The position numbers and the translations under genes are program-made. From Herbiconiux daphne (GTDB lineage: Bacteria > Actinomycetota > Actinomycetes > Actinomycetales > Microbacteriaceae), in assembly GCF_024979295.1 (NCBI RefSeq), contig NZ_JANLCJ010000010.1:57174-121173 (forward strand): a stretch of 64,000 bases of DNA, in the 5' to 3' direction. The notes under the pieces were generated by a model, which worked only from the letters and a program-made list of their open reading frames with translations, did no database searches and was not told where the DNA came from. Position 1 is the stretch's first letter; each line of letters opens with the position of its first letter. Positions 16,358 through 24,796 of this stretch are shown here, piece by piece.

Positions 16358-16798
16358 TCAGGGCGTGGCTTCGTGGCCGGAACGACCGTGGGTGCGCCGA
16401 TCTTCTTTCATCTCGGCCTCGAACAGGTGGCGGCGGCCTGCCACCAGCTCGCTGCGCGTCATCCGCTCGGCCTCGCGGAAGGCCGCGTAGTAGCCGTCGT
16501 CGAACTCCTCGACGAGCTGGAACGTCCAGCGCCCGTCGACGACGTTCCGGCCGATCAGGGTGCGCTCGATCTCGTCGGCCAGGGCGCCGTGACCGGCTGA
16601 CCGCAACGCATCCGTCGCCTCGCCGAGCGTCAGGTCGGCCATTCCGGTGAGCCGGTGGAAGCCGTAGAGCATGCCCCGGGCCTGCTCCACGATCTCGAGC
16701 GCCTCGGAGACCTTGCCGACCGCCGCGACGGTCTCGTCGGAGACACCCTCGGGGCGCCGGTGCTCGGGCGCGGGCCGTTCGCGATCGGTCGGGTTCAT
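16358..16798 (-). CDS. Conserved hypothetical actinobacterial protein
   Basis: A 146-residue soluble protein of unknown function. I recognise the core as a widely conserved actinobacterial family with the segments ARGMLYGFHRLTGMADLTLGEA, GRNVVDGRWTFQLVEEFDDGYY and HLFEAEMKEDRRTHGRSGHEATP; the last is nearly invariant in relatives I know of. Charged and aromatic residues are abundant, and no membrane segment or catalytic motif is evident. No Shine-Dalgarno sequence is clear; a CAAGCT hexamer lies 6 bases upstream, consistent with but not proof of a leaderless start. It stands alone, between the LacI gene and a divergent small membrane protein gene. Confidence 0.8.
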   Translation of the reverse strand: MNPTDRERPAPEHRRPEGVSDETVAAVGKVSEALEIVEQARGMLYGFHRLTGMADLTLGEATDALRSAGHGALADEIERTLIGRNVVDGRWTFQLVEEFDDGYYAAFREAERMTRSELVAGRRHLFEAEMKEDRRTHGRSGHEATP

Positions 16799-16887
16799 GC
16801 TTCGAGCTTGCCCCTGTTATCCGGCCAGGGGGAGGGGCAGGCTGAGGGCAGACCCGAAACCGGGCCGACAGTCGAGAGAGGTGCCCC

Positions 16888-17133
16888 GTGGCCAAGAAAG
16901 ACATCGAGAAGGTCGGATTCGATCCGATCGAGTTCGCGCACGATCTCGGAATCCGCAGCAAGCACGCCTACCTCGCCGGGTTCGCCTCGGTGGTGCTGGC
17001 GCTCATCGCCTGGCTCGCCTCGCGCGGCAAGAAGAACGACGACAAGGCGCAGTCCGACCGCTGGGGCATCTTCATCGGTCACTGGGCGCCCACGTTCTTC
17101 GCGATCGGCATCGCCCTCAAGCACGAGGAGTGA
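16888..17133 (+). CDS. Conserved small membrane protein
   Basis: An 81-residue protein with one clear membrane helix (LAGFASVVLALIAWLAS, about residues 28-44) and a weaker hydrophobic stretch near the C-terminus (WAPTFFAIGIALKHEE). The start is GTG with a GAGAGAGG-like site about 7 bases upstream. I know similar short actinobacterial membrane proteins without assigned role. The gene is convergent with the mnh operon and separated from it by 32 bases containing a small hairpin. No function can be assigned. Confidence 0.75.
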   Translation: MAKKDIEKVGFDPIEFAHDLGIRSKHAYLAGFASVVLALIAWLASRGKKNDDKAQSDRWGIFIGHWAPTFFAIGIALKHEE

Positions 17134-17140
17134 GTGGTGG

Positions 17141-17166
17141 GCCGGGGTGCGCCCAGCGCCCCCGGC
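17141..17166. terminator. Short hairpin between convergent genes
   Basis: GCCGGGG (17141-17147) pairs with CCCCGGC (17160-17166) around a 12-base loop. It fills the 32-bp gap between the small membrane protein gene and mnhG and could end both transcripts. No U-run. Confidence 0.5.
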
Positions 17167-17513
17167 TACTGCCGCGGTGTGTACTCGTCGATGACGAGGA
17201 TGTCGCGCCGGAAGTGCTCGGTGCGGTAGGCCGCGCGCCCGATCATGTGCGCTGACGCGGGTGCCGTGAGCGACTGGAAGAACACGATGGCGAGCGCCAG
17301 GGTGATGGTGCCGACCGACGGGTTCGTGACCGCGACATCCGCGACGATCGCGATCAGGCCGAGGATCTGCGGTTTGGTCGCGGCGTGCAGGCGCGACAGC
17401 ACGTCGGGAAAACGGATGAGTCCCACTCCGGCCGCGAAGCACATGAGGGCGGCCAGCAGCACGAGCGCGGCGGTGATGACGTCGCGGATGTCGAAGCCCA
17501 GGTCGCCGGTCAT
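17166..17513 (-). CDS. mnhG: Na+/H+ antiporter subunit G
   Basis: Small membrane subunit of a Mrp/Mnh-type multisubunit cation/proton antiporter, 115 residues. Three membrane helices are visible, with the family segment MCFAAGVGLIRFPDVLSRLHAATKPQILGL. The ATG at 17513 overlaps the mnhF stop in ATGA. It is the last gene of the operon. MnhG is needed for complex assembly in studied bacteria; no catalytic residue is assigned. The C-terminal YRTEHFRRDILVIDEYTPRQ is a cytoplasmic tail. Confidence 0.93.
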   Translation of the reverse strand: MTGDLGFDIRDVITAALVLLAALMCFAAGVGLIRFPDVLSRLHAATKPQILGLIAIVADVAVTNPSVGTITLALAIVFFQSLTAPASAHMIGRAAYRTEHFRRDILVIDEYTPRQ

Positions 17514-17773
17514 GCGTCGTCCCTCGACGAGATGAACCGCGCCACGCTGACCGAGCCCACGATGCCGAACAGGGCCAGCCCGAGCAGCACGGGCAGATTG
17601 TCGGTGTGGCGGTTGATCGCCATCTCGGCGCCGATCGCGCACATCGCCGTGGCGACGAGCACATCGCTCGCGATGATGCGGTCGAGGGCCGACGGGCCCC
17701 GGATGATGCGCCAGAGCGCGCCGACCGCTCCGGCGCCGAACAGCACGCCGGCGATCACGATCACGACGGTCAT
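17510..17773 (-). CDS. mnhF: Na+/H+ antiporter subunit F
   Basis: An 87-residue Mrp/Mnh subunit with three membrane helices and the conserved segment RIIRGPSALDRIIASDVLVATAMCAIG, which carries the Asp typical of MnhF/MrpF. It overlaps mnhG by 4 bases and mnhE by 4 bases (ATGA at both ends), so translation is coupled. It is a structural part of the antiporter in the cytoplasmic membrane. Confidence 0.94.
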   Translation of the reverse strand: MTVVIVIAGVLFGAGAVGALWRIIRGPSALDRIIASDVLVATAMCAIGAEMAINRHTDNLPVLLGLALFGIVGSVSVARFISSRDDA

Positions 17774-18420
17774 TCGGGGCTCCCTTCGCGAAGCCGCGCG
17801 AGGTCGTCGGCCGATCCGGCCGCGCGGATGAGACGGCGTTCGGTGGCCAGCACCTCGCGCTTGAGGGCCGGCACGTCGTCGGCCGAGCGCACGTTCAGCG
17901 CGTGCAGATAGAGGGTCGACGTGTCACGGTCGATGTCGAGCACGATCGAACCCGGCACCAGCGAGACCGCCTCGGCCGTGAAGGTCATGACGAGATCGGA
18001 TCGCGTGCGCAGCGGCACGGCGATGATGGCGTTGCTCGGGCGGTACCACGGGCTGACCGCGGTCCAGGCGATCTGCAGCGACGCCACCACGATGTCGAAC
18101 AGCAGCCGCAGCGCGAACACGAGCGCCCACACCAGGTTGAGGCGGCCGCTCAGCCGCACGGCCGGAAGGTAGAACACCACCGACACGAGCAGAGCCAGCA
18201 CCACTCCGGTGACGAGGGCGAGCCAGGTGAACTGGCCCCACAGCAGCATCCAGAGCAGCACCAGCCCGAGGAAGGGCACCAGCCCGCTCGCGATGCGCGC
18301 CCGGATCATGCGCGAGGGCCGCTGCGAGGTGTCGCCCTCGGCCGCCCGCTCGCCCTCGGCCGCCGCCCGCTCGCCCTCGGCCGCCGCCAGCTCGCCCTCA
18401 CCTGCTCGCTCGCCCGTCAT
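17770..18420 (-). CDS. mnhE: Na+/H+ antiporter subunit E
   Basis: Mrp/Mnh subunit E, 216 residues. The conserved core includes LVWALVFALRLLFDIVVASLQIAWTAVSPW, VPLRTRSDLVMTFTAEAVSLVPGS and DIDRDTSTLYLHAL. The N-terminal 35 residues are an Ala/Glu/Gly repeat (AAEGER repeated about three times, as near-identical DNA), longer than usual and probably a local expansion in a disordered cytoplasmic tail; an internal ATG at the IRARIAS segment would remove it. Overlaps its neighbours by 4 bases at both ends. Confidence 0.93.
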   Translation of the reverse strand: MTGERAGEGELAAAEGERAAAEGERAAEGDTSQRPSRMIRARIASGLVPFLGLVLLWMLLWGQFTWLALVTGVVLALLVSVVFYLPAVRLSGRLNLVWALVFALRLLFDIVVASLQIAWTAVSPWYRPSNAIIAVPLRTRSDLVMTFTAEAVSLVPGSIVLDIDRDTSTLYLHALNVRSADDVPALKREVLATERRLIRAAGSADDLARLREGSPE

Positions 18421-19994
18421 CGCACACCCCCCGGAAAGACGGAGTCGACATACATCTCGGGCGTCGCCACGTTCCCGGCCGCTCGCTGCGCGAGGTCGAA
18501 CAGCGGCCCCGCGAACACCGTGAGGCAGATCGTCATGGCGATCAGTCCGGTGGTGGCTCCCACCATGAGCTTCGACGTGCCCGTGGCGGTGGCCACCCCG
18601 GTCGCGGTGCCGTTGGTGGCCTCCGGGCTCTCCTGCAGCGATTCGGTGAGCGGCGACTCGTAGCCCTCGACGTCTTCTTTCGGCCGCCAGAACGCCATGT
18701 TCCACACCCGCATGAGCGCATAGAGCGTGAGCAGCGAGGTCACGGCGCCCGCGCCGATCAGCACGTAGACGAGCGGGCTCGGGCTCGCCGCGCCCGCCTC
18801 GAACAGGCCGACTTTGCCGAGGAACCCCGAGAACGGCGGGATGCCGCCCAGATTGAGTGCGCCGATGAAGAACAGGATGGCCACGAACGGAGCCTTCTTC
18901 AACAGCCCGCCGAGCCGCGTGATCGACGTCGACCGCCCCACCCGTTCCACGAGCCCCACCACGAGGAACAGCGCGGTCTGCACCGTGATGTGATGCACGA
19001 TGTAGTAGATCGTGGCGCCGGTCGCGAGCTCGGTGCCGATCGCGACGCCGAAGATCATGTAGCCGATGTGGCTCACGAGCGTGAACGACAGCAGCCGCTT
19101 CACGTCGGCCTGCGCGAGCGCGCCGAGGATGCCGATCAGCATCGTGAGCCCGCCCACGATCAGCAACGGCACGGTCAACGGCACATCGAAGAAGAGCAGC
19201 TTGTCGGTGCGGATGATGGCGTAGACACCCACCTTCGTCAGCAACCCGGCGAACACCGCCGTGACCGGCGCCGGGGCCGTGGGGTAGGAGTCGGGCAGCC
19301 AGAACGACAGCGGGAACACCGCGGCCTTCACCGCGAACCCGATCAGCAGCGCGGCGCACAGGATCACCTGCACGTCGAGCGGCAGCTCGCGGATGCGGTC
19401 GCTCAGCAGCGCCATCGTCACCGTGCCCGTGGCGCCGTAGATGAGGGCGATCGCCCCCAGGAACAGCAGCGACGACACCAGGCTCACCACCACGTAGGTC
19501 ACCCCGGCCCGGATGCGCGACCCGGTGCCGCCGAGCGTGAGCAGCACGTAGCTGGCCGCGAGCAGCATCTCGAACCCGACGTACATGTTGAACAGGTCGC
19601 CCGCGATGAAGGCGTCGAACAGGCCCGCGGCGAGGATGAGGTAGGTGGGGTGGAAGATCGACACCGGGGTGTCGCGGTCGCGGTCGGCGATGCCCTGCCC
19701 GACGGCGAAGATGAGCACCCCGAGCAGCATCAGTGCCGAGACGACCACCATGATGGCCGACAGCCGGTCGACCACGAGCACGATGCCGAACGGCGGCTCC
19801 CACCCGCCGACCTTCACCACGGCGGGCTGGCCGGTGCGGTCGACCACGGCGAGCAGCGCCGCCGCCGCGATCGTGACGGCGGTGAGGGCCGTGACGCTGA
19901 TGGCGATCTGCACGCGCGGGTAGCGGCCGAGGATGAGCGTGACGGCCGCTCCCACGAGGGGCAGGATGACGAGCAGCGGAACGAGGGCGTTCAT
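18417..19994 (-). CDS. mnhD: Na+/H+ antiporter subunit D
   Basis: Mrp/Mnh subunit D, 525 residues, homologous to complex I proton-pumping subunits, with about 14 membrane helices. Landmarks are NMYVGFEMLLAASYVLLTLGG with the conserved glutamate, LCAALLIGFAVKAAVFPLSFWLPDSYPTAPAPVTAVFAGLLTKVG with the key lysines, and the discontinuous-helix region around HHITVQTALFLVVGL. With MnhA it forms the ion-translocating part. The ATG at 19994 overlaps the mnhC stop. A loop near residues 455-475 is Thr/Ala/Gly-rich and family-atypical. Confidence 0.95.
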   Translation of the reverse strand: MNALVPLLVILPLVGAAVTLILGRYPRVQIAISVTALTAVTIAAAALLAVVDRTGQPAVVKVGGWEPPFGIVLVVDRLSAIMVVVSALMLLGVLIFAVGQGIADRDRDTPVSIFHPTYLILAAGLFDAFIAGDLFNMYVGFEMLLAASYVLLTLGGTGSRIRAGVTYVVVSLVSSLLFLGAIALIYGATGTVTMALLSDRIRELPLDVQVILCAALLIGFAVKAAVFPLSFWLPDSYPTAPAPVTAVFAGLLTKVGVYAIIRTDKLLFFDVPLTVPLLIVGGLTMLIGILGALAQADVKRLLSFTLVSHIGYMIFGVAIGTELATGATIYYIVHHITVQTALFLVVGLVERVGRSTSITRLGGLLKKAPFVAILFFIGALNLGGIPPFSGFLGKVGLFEAGAASPSPLVYVLIGAGAVTSLLTLYALMRVWNMAFWRPKEDVEGYESPLTESLQESPEATNGTATGVATATGTSKLMVGATTGLIAMTICLTVFAGPLFDLAQRAAGNVATPEMYVDSVFPGGVR

Positions 19995-20509
19995 CGCATC
20001 ACATCCCTGTCGCGCTCGCTCGCTTCCGGCTCCGGGCCGCGGCCTCCGTCGATGTCGTCCTCGGCGTCGCCGCCCTCTTCGAGCACGGTGCGCACCGCCG
20101 CGTCGTCGCCCTCGAGCGACCGGTGGAACACCTGCGCCTGGTCGGCCTCGGCGGCGTCGTCCTCCTCTTCGCCGGTCGTGACGTCGTCGCCCTCGTCGCC
20201 GAGGTTCGAGAGCCACCACGAGCGGTAGATGAGGGCGAGGATGAACGCCGTCACGCCGAAGTTGATCACGATGGCCGTGAGCATGAGCACCTGGGGCACC
20301 GGGTCGACGGTGGAGGCGGCATCCGTCTGCCCGTCGATGATGGGGGAGTCGCCCGATCGGCCCGACATCACGAAGATGAGCAGATTGGTGGCGTTGCCCA
20401 CCAAGAGGAAGCCGATGAGGATGCGCGTGAGACTGCGCTCGAGCATGACGTAGACGCCGGTGCCGTAGAGCACGGCCATGAGCACGACGAGTGTGATGGA
20501 GGCGCTCAC
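19991..20509 (-). CDS. mnhC: Na+/H+ antiporter subunit C
   Basis: Mrp/Mnh subunit C (NuoK-like), 172 residues with three membrane helices in the first 100 residues: GTGVYVMLERSLTRILIGFLLVGNATNLLIFVM and VLMLTAIVINFGVTAFILALIYRSWW. The remaining 70 residues form a very acidic cytoplasmic tail (GEEEDDAAEADQ), which is common in actinobacterial homologues. Overlaps mnhA and mnhD by 4 bases. Confidence 0.95.
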   Translation of the reverse strand: MSASITLVVLMAVLYGTGVYVMLERSLTRILIGFLLVGNATNLLIFVMSGRSGDSPIIDGQTDAASTVDPVPQVLMLTAIVINFGVTAFILALIYRSWWLSNLGDEGDDVTTGEEEDDAAEADQAQVFHRSLEGDDAAVRTVLEEGGDAEDDIDGGRGPEPEASERDRDVMR

Positions 20510-23500
20510 GAGGCACCTCCGTCGGTGGCGTCGACGGTGCCGGTGCTGGTGGTGCTCGGTGGGCCGGAAGCTCCGGATGCCGCCGCCGCGGTGACCGGCG
20601 CGCCGCTCGTGTCGCGCCCCGCCACGCGACCGCGCGTCTCGGCCTCGGCGGCCGAGACGGAGTGGTCGTCGGGTTGCCCGTCGACCTCGTCTTCGGCCTG
20701 CTGCCGGTCGACCTCGCCGCCCAGGGCGCGCAGGATGTCGAGCACGACGCCGATCACCACGAGGTAGACGCCGATGTCGAAGATGGTCGAGGTGCCGAAC
20801 GAGATGTGGCCGAGCACCGGCACGTCGGCCTCGAAGTAGGCCGACTGCAAGATCTCGCCGCCGAAGAACAGCGAGCCCACCGCCGTGCCCGTGGCCAGCA
20901 GCATGCCGCCCCCGAGCAGCACGCCCGGGCCGATCGGAATGGTCTCGCCGAGCTCGTAGCGGCCCCCCGCGAGGTAACGGGCGATGAGCGCGAGCCCCGC
21001 GAGCAGCCCGGCCGCGAACCCGCCGCCCGGGGCGTTGTGGCCGGCGAAGAGCAGAAAGATCGACACCACGATCGCGGGGTGGAAGATGAGCCGCACGAGC
21101 ACCTCGAGAATGAGCGAGCGGTTCTCGGGCGAGAGCGTGCGCCCGCCGAGCAGCCAGGAGTGCTGGCGGTCGTCGGGCGCCTCGTCGGAGGTGTGCGGGT
21201 CGGCCACGAGCAGGGTGCGCTTCGAACCCTGGCGGCGGCCCCGCGACTCACGCAGTCGCGGAACGGTGAAGTTGCGGCCCGTGACGAAGATGAGGCTCGC
21301 GACGCCGGTGGCCACGACCACGAGCACCGAGAGCTCGTTCATGGTGTCCCAGGCGCGGATGTCGACGAGCATCACGTTGACGACGTTCTTGCCGTGGCCC
21401 TCCTCCACGGCGAGCCGGGCGAGTTCTTCGCCCATGCCCGGAGCCTGCCGGGCGCCGAGCGCGATGAAGCCGACGAGACCCATGGTGACGCCGACGAGCG
21501 AGCCGATGACGATGCGCCAGCCCTTGCGCACGGGCTTGTTGTGCTGCGCGATCTTGAGCGGAAGGCGGCGCAGCACGAGCACGAAGACCACGATGGTGAC
21601 GGTCTCGACGAGCGCCTGCGTGAGCGCGAGATCGGGGGCGCCGTGGAAGGCGAAGAGCACCACGAGCCCGAAACCGGTCGCGCCGACGAGCAGCACGGCC
21701 GCGAGCCGGTGCGTGGCGCGGGCGGCCATCACGGCCGCGACCGCCATGGCGAGCGCCACGAACACCTGCGCCGGGTAGTCCCAGGCCACGAACTCGCTCG
21801 GCCAGGTGCGGTTGAGCGCGCTCGAGGCGCCGAGGCAGAGCACGAAGACGAGCAGGATGGTGCCGAGATATTGCGGCAGGCCGCCCCTCTGGGCGAACAG
21901 CGTGACGCGGGCGGCCGCGTTGTCGACGCTGCGCACGATGGTGAGATAGCTGCGCGACGCGTCGACGAGCGGGGGCACCTTCTTCTGCAGGCGCGCGAAC
22001 GGCCTGCGCAGCGCGAAGAGGCCGAGACCGGCGGCGATCACGAGCGCCGAGATGCCGAGCGCGGGCTCCAGGCCGTGCCAGAGGGCGAGGTGGTAGTCGC
22101 CGCCGCCCGGCACGGTGTCGGCGTAGGTCTCGAGCGCGTGGCCGAGAGGGGCCGCCGCGAGTCCGAAGCCGATCGTGGCGAGCGTCAGCACGACGGGAGC
22201 GATGAGGATGCCGCGGTCGGGAGCGTGCGGCTCGTGCTCGGCCGCGTGCTGCCGGGCGGCATCCGTGTTCTTCGTGGCGAAGGCGCCGTAGAAGAAACGG
22301 GCGCTGTAGGCCACGGTCAGCACCGAGCCGAGGCTCACGCCCACGAGGGCGATGATGCCCCAGGGGTCGCCGGCGTGCTCGGCCGTGCCGATGCCGGCCT
22401 CGAGCAGCGACGTGAGCACTCCCTCTTTCGCCACGAAGCCGAGCAGGGGCGGGATGCCGGCCATGCTCGCCACCGCGATGAGCGCCACGGCCGCCAGAAC
22501 GGGCCGGCGGCGGCCGAGCCCGGAGATCTCGCGCAGGTCGCGGGTGCCCTCGTCGTGATCGACGATGCCGACGACGAGGAAGAGGGTGGCCTTGAACAGC
22601 GCGTGCGCGAGCAGCAGCGCGGCGCCGGCGAGGGCGGCATCGCGCGTGCCGAAGCCGACGACCACGGTGAGGAAGCCGAGCTGGCTCACCGTGCCGTAGG
22701 CGAGCAGCAGTTTGAGGTCGTTCTGCCGCAGCGAGCGCCAGGCGCCGAGCAGCATGGTCCAGACGCCGAGGCTCACGAGCAGCGGCGTCCAGCCCGGGGT
22801 GTCGGCGTAGCCGGGGGCGAACCGGGCGATGAGGTAGATGCCGGCCTTCACCATGGCGGCGGCGTGCAGGTAGGCGCTCACCGGGGTGGGGGCGGCCATC
22901 GCCGCCGGCAACCAGAAGTGGAACGGCACGAGCGCCGACTTCGACAGGGCGCCGACCAGGATGAGCATGATCGACGTGGTGACGAGCGCACCGCCGGGCG
23001 GCGGGTCGGCCACGAGCTCCGAGATCGACGTCGTGCCGGCGTGCACGCTCAGCAGCACGATGCCCACCAGCATGGCGAGGCCGCCGAACGTGGTGACGAG
23101 CAGCGCCTGCAGGGCGGCGCCGCGGCTCTCCTTGCGCTCGGTGTAGTGCCCGATGAGCAGGTAGGAGAGCACGCTCGTGATCTCCCAGAACATGAACATG
23201 ATGAAGATGTCGTCGGCGGTGACGAGGCCGTACATGGTGCCGGCGAAGGCCAGCAGCAGTGCGGCGAAACGACCGAGCGAGGGCTCGCGCGGCGAGAAGT
23301 AGCGGGCGCAGTAGATGAGCACGAGGGCGCCGACGCCCGACACGACGAGCGCGAGCAGCCAGGCGAGGGTGTCGACGCGGAAGCTCAGGGCGATGCCGAG
23401 CTGCGGAATCCACTCCACCCTCTCGACCGCCGCGCCACCGCTCAGAACCGTGCCGGTCTGGGTGAGTGTATAGACGAAGGCGGCCGCGGGCAGAGCCGCG

Positions 23501-23589
23501 ACGACGTAGAAGACGCGAGTCGAGAGCAGCCTCGTCAGCAGGGGAGTGAGCGCTGAAAGTCCTGCGAACAGCAGCAGGATCAGGATCAC
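20506..23589 (-). CDS. mnhA: Na+/H+ antiporter subunit A fused to subunit B
   Basis: First gene of the Mrp operon, 1027 residues. Residues 1 to about 780 are MnhA, a NuoL-like proton/cation channel with KSALVPFHFWLPAAMAAPTPVSAYLHAAAMVKAG as its signature. The last part (VLVRLIFHPAIVVSIFLLFAGHNAPGGGFAAGLLAGL onward) is the MnhB domain, so A and B are fused and no separate mnhB exists, as in many actinobacteria. The complex exchanges Na+ for H+ for pH and salt homeostasis. The start is GTG with GAGGAG 7 bases upstream. A low-complexity tail of about 60 residues follows the last helix. Confidence 0.95.
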   Translation of the reverse strand: MILILLLFAGLSALTPLLTRLLSTRVFYVVAALPAAAFVYTLTQTGTVLSGGAAVERVEWIPQLGIALSFRVDTLAWLLALVVSGVGALVLIYCARYFSPREPSLGRFAALLLAFAGTMYGLVTADDIFIMFMFWEITSVLSYLLIGHYTERKESRGAALQALLVTTFGGLAMLVGIVLLSVHAGTTSISELVADPPPGGALVTTSIMLILVGALSKSALVPFHFWLPAAMAAPTPVSAYLHAAAMVKAGIYLIARFAPGYADTPGWTPLLVSLGVWTMLLGAWRSLRQNDLKLLLAYGTVSQLGFLTVVVGFGTRDAALAGAALLLAHALFKATLFLVVGIVDHDEGTRDLREISGLGRRRPVLAAVALIAVASMAGIPPLLGFVAKEGVLTSLLEAGIGTAEHAGDPWGIIALVGVSLGSVLTVAYSARFFYGAFATKNTDAARQHAAEHEPHAPDRGILIAPVVLTLATIGFGLAAAPLGHALETYADTVPGGGDYHLALWHGLEPALGISALVIAAGLGLFALRRPFARLQKKVPPLVDASRSYLTIVRSVDNAAARVTLFAQRGGLPQYLGTILLVFVLCLGASSALNRTWPSEFVAWDYPAQVFVALAMAVAAVMAARATHRLAAVLLVGATGFGLVVLFAFHGAPDLALTQALVETVTIVVFVLVLRRLPLKIAQHNKPVRKGWRIVIGSLVGVTMGLVGFIALGARQAPGMGEELARLAVEEGHGKNVVNVMLVDIRAWDTMNELSVLVVVATGVASLIFVTGRNFTVPRLRESRGRRQGSKRTLLVADPHTSDEAPDDRQHSWLLGGRTLSPENRSLILEVLVRLIFHPAIVVSIFLLFAGHNAPGGGFAAGLLAGLALIARYLAGGRYELGETIPIGPGVLLGGGMLLATGTAVGSLFFGGEILQSAYFEADVPVLGHISFGTSTIFDIGVYLVVIGVVLDILRALGGEVDRQQAEDEVDGQPDDHSVSAAEAETRGRVAGRDTSGAPVTAAAASGASGPPSTTSTGTVDATDGGAS

Positions 23590-23718
23590 GCGGACTCCTC
23601 ATGTCGGGGAGAGGGCAGGGCCATCAGTCTACCCGGTCGACCTGAGGGCGCCTTCGGCCCCCACGATTCGCGCCCCACCGGCCGGATGCGGTGTAATCGA
23701 CGAGACGAAGGGGTGCGT

Positions 23719-24732
23719 GTGGAATCGGTGGCGCTGGACGACGCTGTTCGCTGGGTGAGACGACAGGTGGAGCAGGGGCCGTTGCCCTCGGCGGTGCTCG
23801 GGGTGGCGACATCCGGGGGCATCCAATTTCTCGAGGCGTTCAGCGGCAGCGACGAGCGCCCGGCGCGCGTCGACGACCACTACGCCCTCTACTCGGTCAC
23901 GAAGCCGCTGACCGGCATCGCCATGGCCCGGGCGATCGAGCGCGGTGACCTGTCGTTGCGCCGCGACCTCTCCACGGTGCTGCCGGATGCGCCGGGCGGC
24001 CCCGCGCATCCGTGGCGGTCGGCCGTGCGGCTCGAGCACCTGCTCTCGCACACGGCAGGCCTCGTCGAGCCCGCCCTCGACGACCCGCGCCCCCTCGACG
24101 AGCAGCTCGCCACCGCCGGGCAGGCGTTCGTCGCCGGAACCAGGATCAGCTATTCGAACATCGCCTTCCACGGGGCCGCGAAGCTGTTCACCGCGGCCAC
24201 GGGGCGGGCCGTGCACGACGACATCGAGGCGCTCGCCGGCCTGACCGGCGCCGCCGACGGGTCGCTCACCTTCGACGCGGCGAGCGATCCGCACCGCGTC
24301 TACGGCCAGGAGCGCGCCGGGGTCTCGCCCGACCGCATCGCGGCAGCCCGGCATCCGGCCGCCGGCGTCAACGGCACCGCGGAGGGGCTGCTCTCGCTGG
24401 GCGCCTCACTGCTGCGCGCCCTGGGTGGCGCCCGCGGCGAGGTGCTGCACCCCGAGACCGCGCGCGGCATGACCATCTCGCGCACGGCCGGGCTGCCCGA
24501 AGCGGTGCCGAACGACGATCGGCGCGACTTCGGCCTCACCTGGCACCTGCGCGACGAGTCGTCGGGGCTGCTGCACCGAGACGCCATCGGCCACGAGGGG
24601 TGGACGACGACGCAGTGGTGGATCTACCCCGAACTCGACCTCTGCTTCACGCTGCTGACGAACGTGCTCGACGCCCGCGGGCTCGGGGTCGACCCCGACG
24701 AGCTGAACAACGCGGTGGTGGCGGGGAGCTGA
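23719..24732 (+). CDS. Serine hydrolase, class C beta-lactamase-like (DUF-type esterase/peptidase)
   Basis: Beta-lactamase/transpeptidase-like serine hydrolase, 337 residues from the chosen start. The active-site SxxK is SVTK in YALYSVTKPLTGIAMARAIE, the YxN motif is YSN in TRISYSNIAFHG, and HEGW near residue 300 takes the place of the third box. These enzymes cleave esters, amides or D-amino peptides; the real substrate is unknown and antibiotic resistance should not be assumed. No signal peptide is seen, so it is probably cytoplasmic. The GTG at 23719 has GAAGG 7 bases upstream; GTG at 23713 and ATG at 23686 are alternatives. Divergent from mnhA. Confidence 0.85.
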   Translation: MESVALDDAVRWVRRQVEQGPLPSAVLGVATSGGIQFLEAFSGSDERPARVDDHYALYSVTKPLTGIAMARAIERGDLSLRRDLSTVLPDAPGGPAHPWRSAVRLEHLLSHTAGLVEPALDDPRPLDEQLATAGQAFVAGTRISYSNIAFHGAAKLFTAATGRAVHDDIEALAGLTGAADGSLTFDAASDPHRVYGQERAGVSPDRIAAARHPAAGVNGTAEGLLSLGASLLRALGGARGEVLHPETARGMTISRTAGLPEAVPNDDRRDFGLTWHLRDESSGLLHRDAIGHEGWTTTQWWIYPELDLCFTLLTNVLDARGLGVDPDELNNAVVAGS

Positions 24733-24769
24733 GCCCTGTGCGCCCACCGCTCGGCGCCCGGCCCGGCGG

Positions 24770-24796
24770 TCAGCCCTGCGCTCAGCCCAGCGCTCA
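24770..24796. repeat. Tandem 12-bp repeat carrying the stop codon of the SDR gene
   Basis: TCAGCCCTGCGC (24770), TCAGCCCAGCGC (24782) and TCAGCGCTCGG (24794) follow head to tail. The last TCA is the stop codon, on the minus strand, of the SDR gene at 24794-25546; the two extra copies lie just beyond it. A CGCTCGGCGCC word from the same gene end also recurs at about 24748. Confidence 0.75.

Noticed and set aside
17770..20516. Overlapping long frames in the mnh operon as frameshifts or fusions
   Set aside because: Each subunit has its own ATG in an ATGA overlap and a normal family length; the longer frames only read through upstream genes in another phase.
20662..23556. Very long plus-strand frame opposite mnhA
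   Set aside because: It is the shadow of the MnhA/B fusion; the product is Glu/Arg/His-rich without hydrophobic or domain structure.
23719..24732. True beta-lactamase giving antibiotic resistance
   Set aside because: Only the general SxxK/YxN fold is seen, with no signal peptide and a non-lactamase third box; serine hydrolase is as far as the sequence goes.
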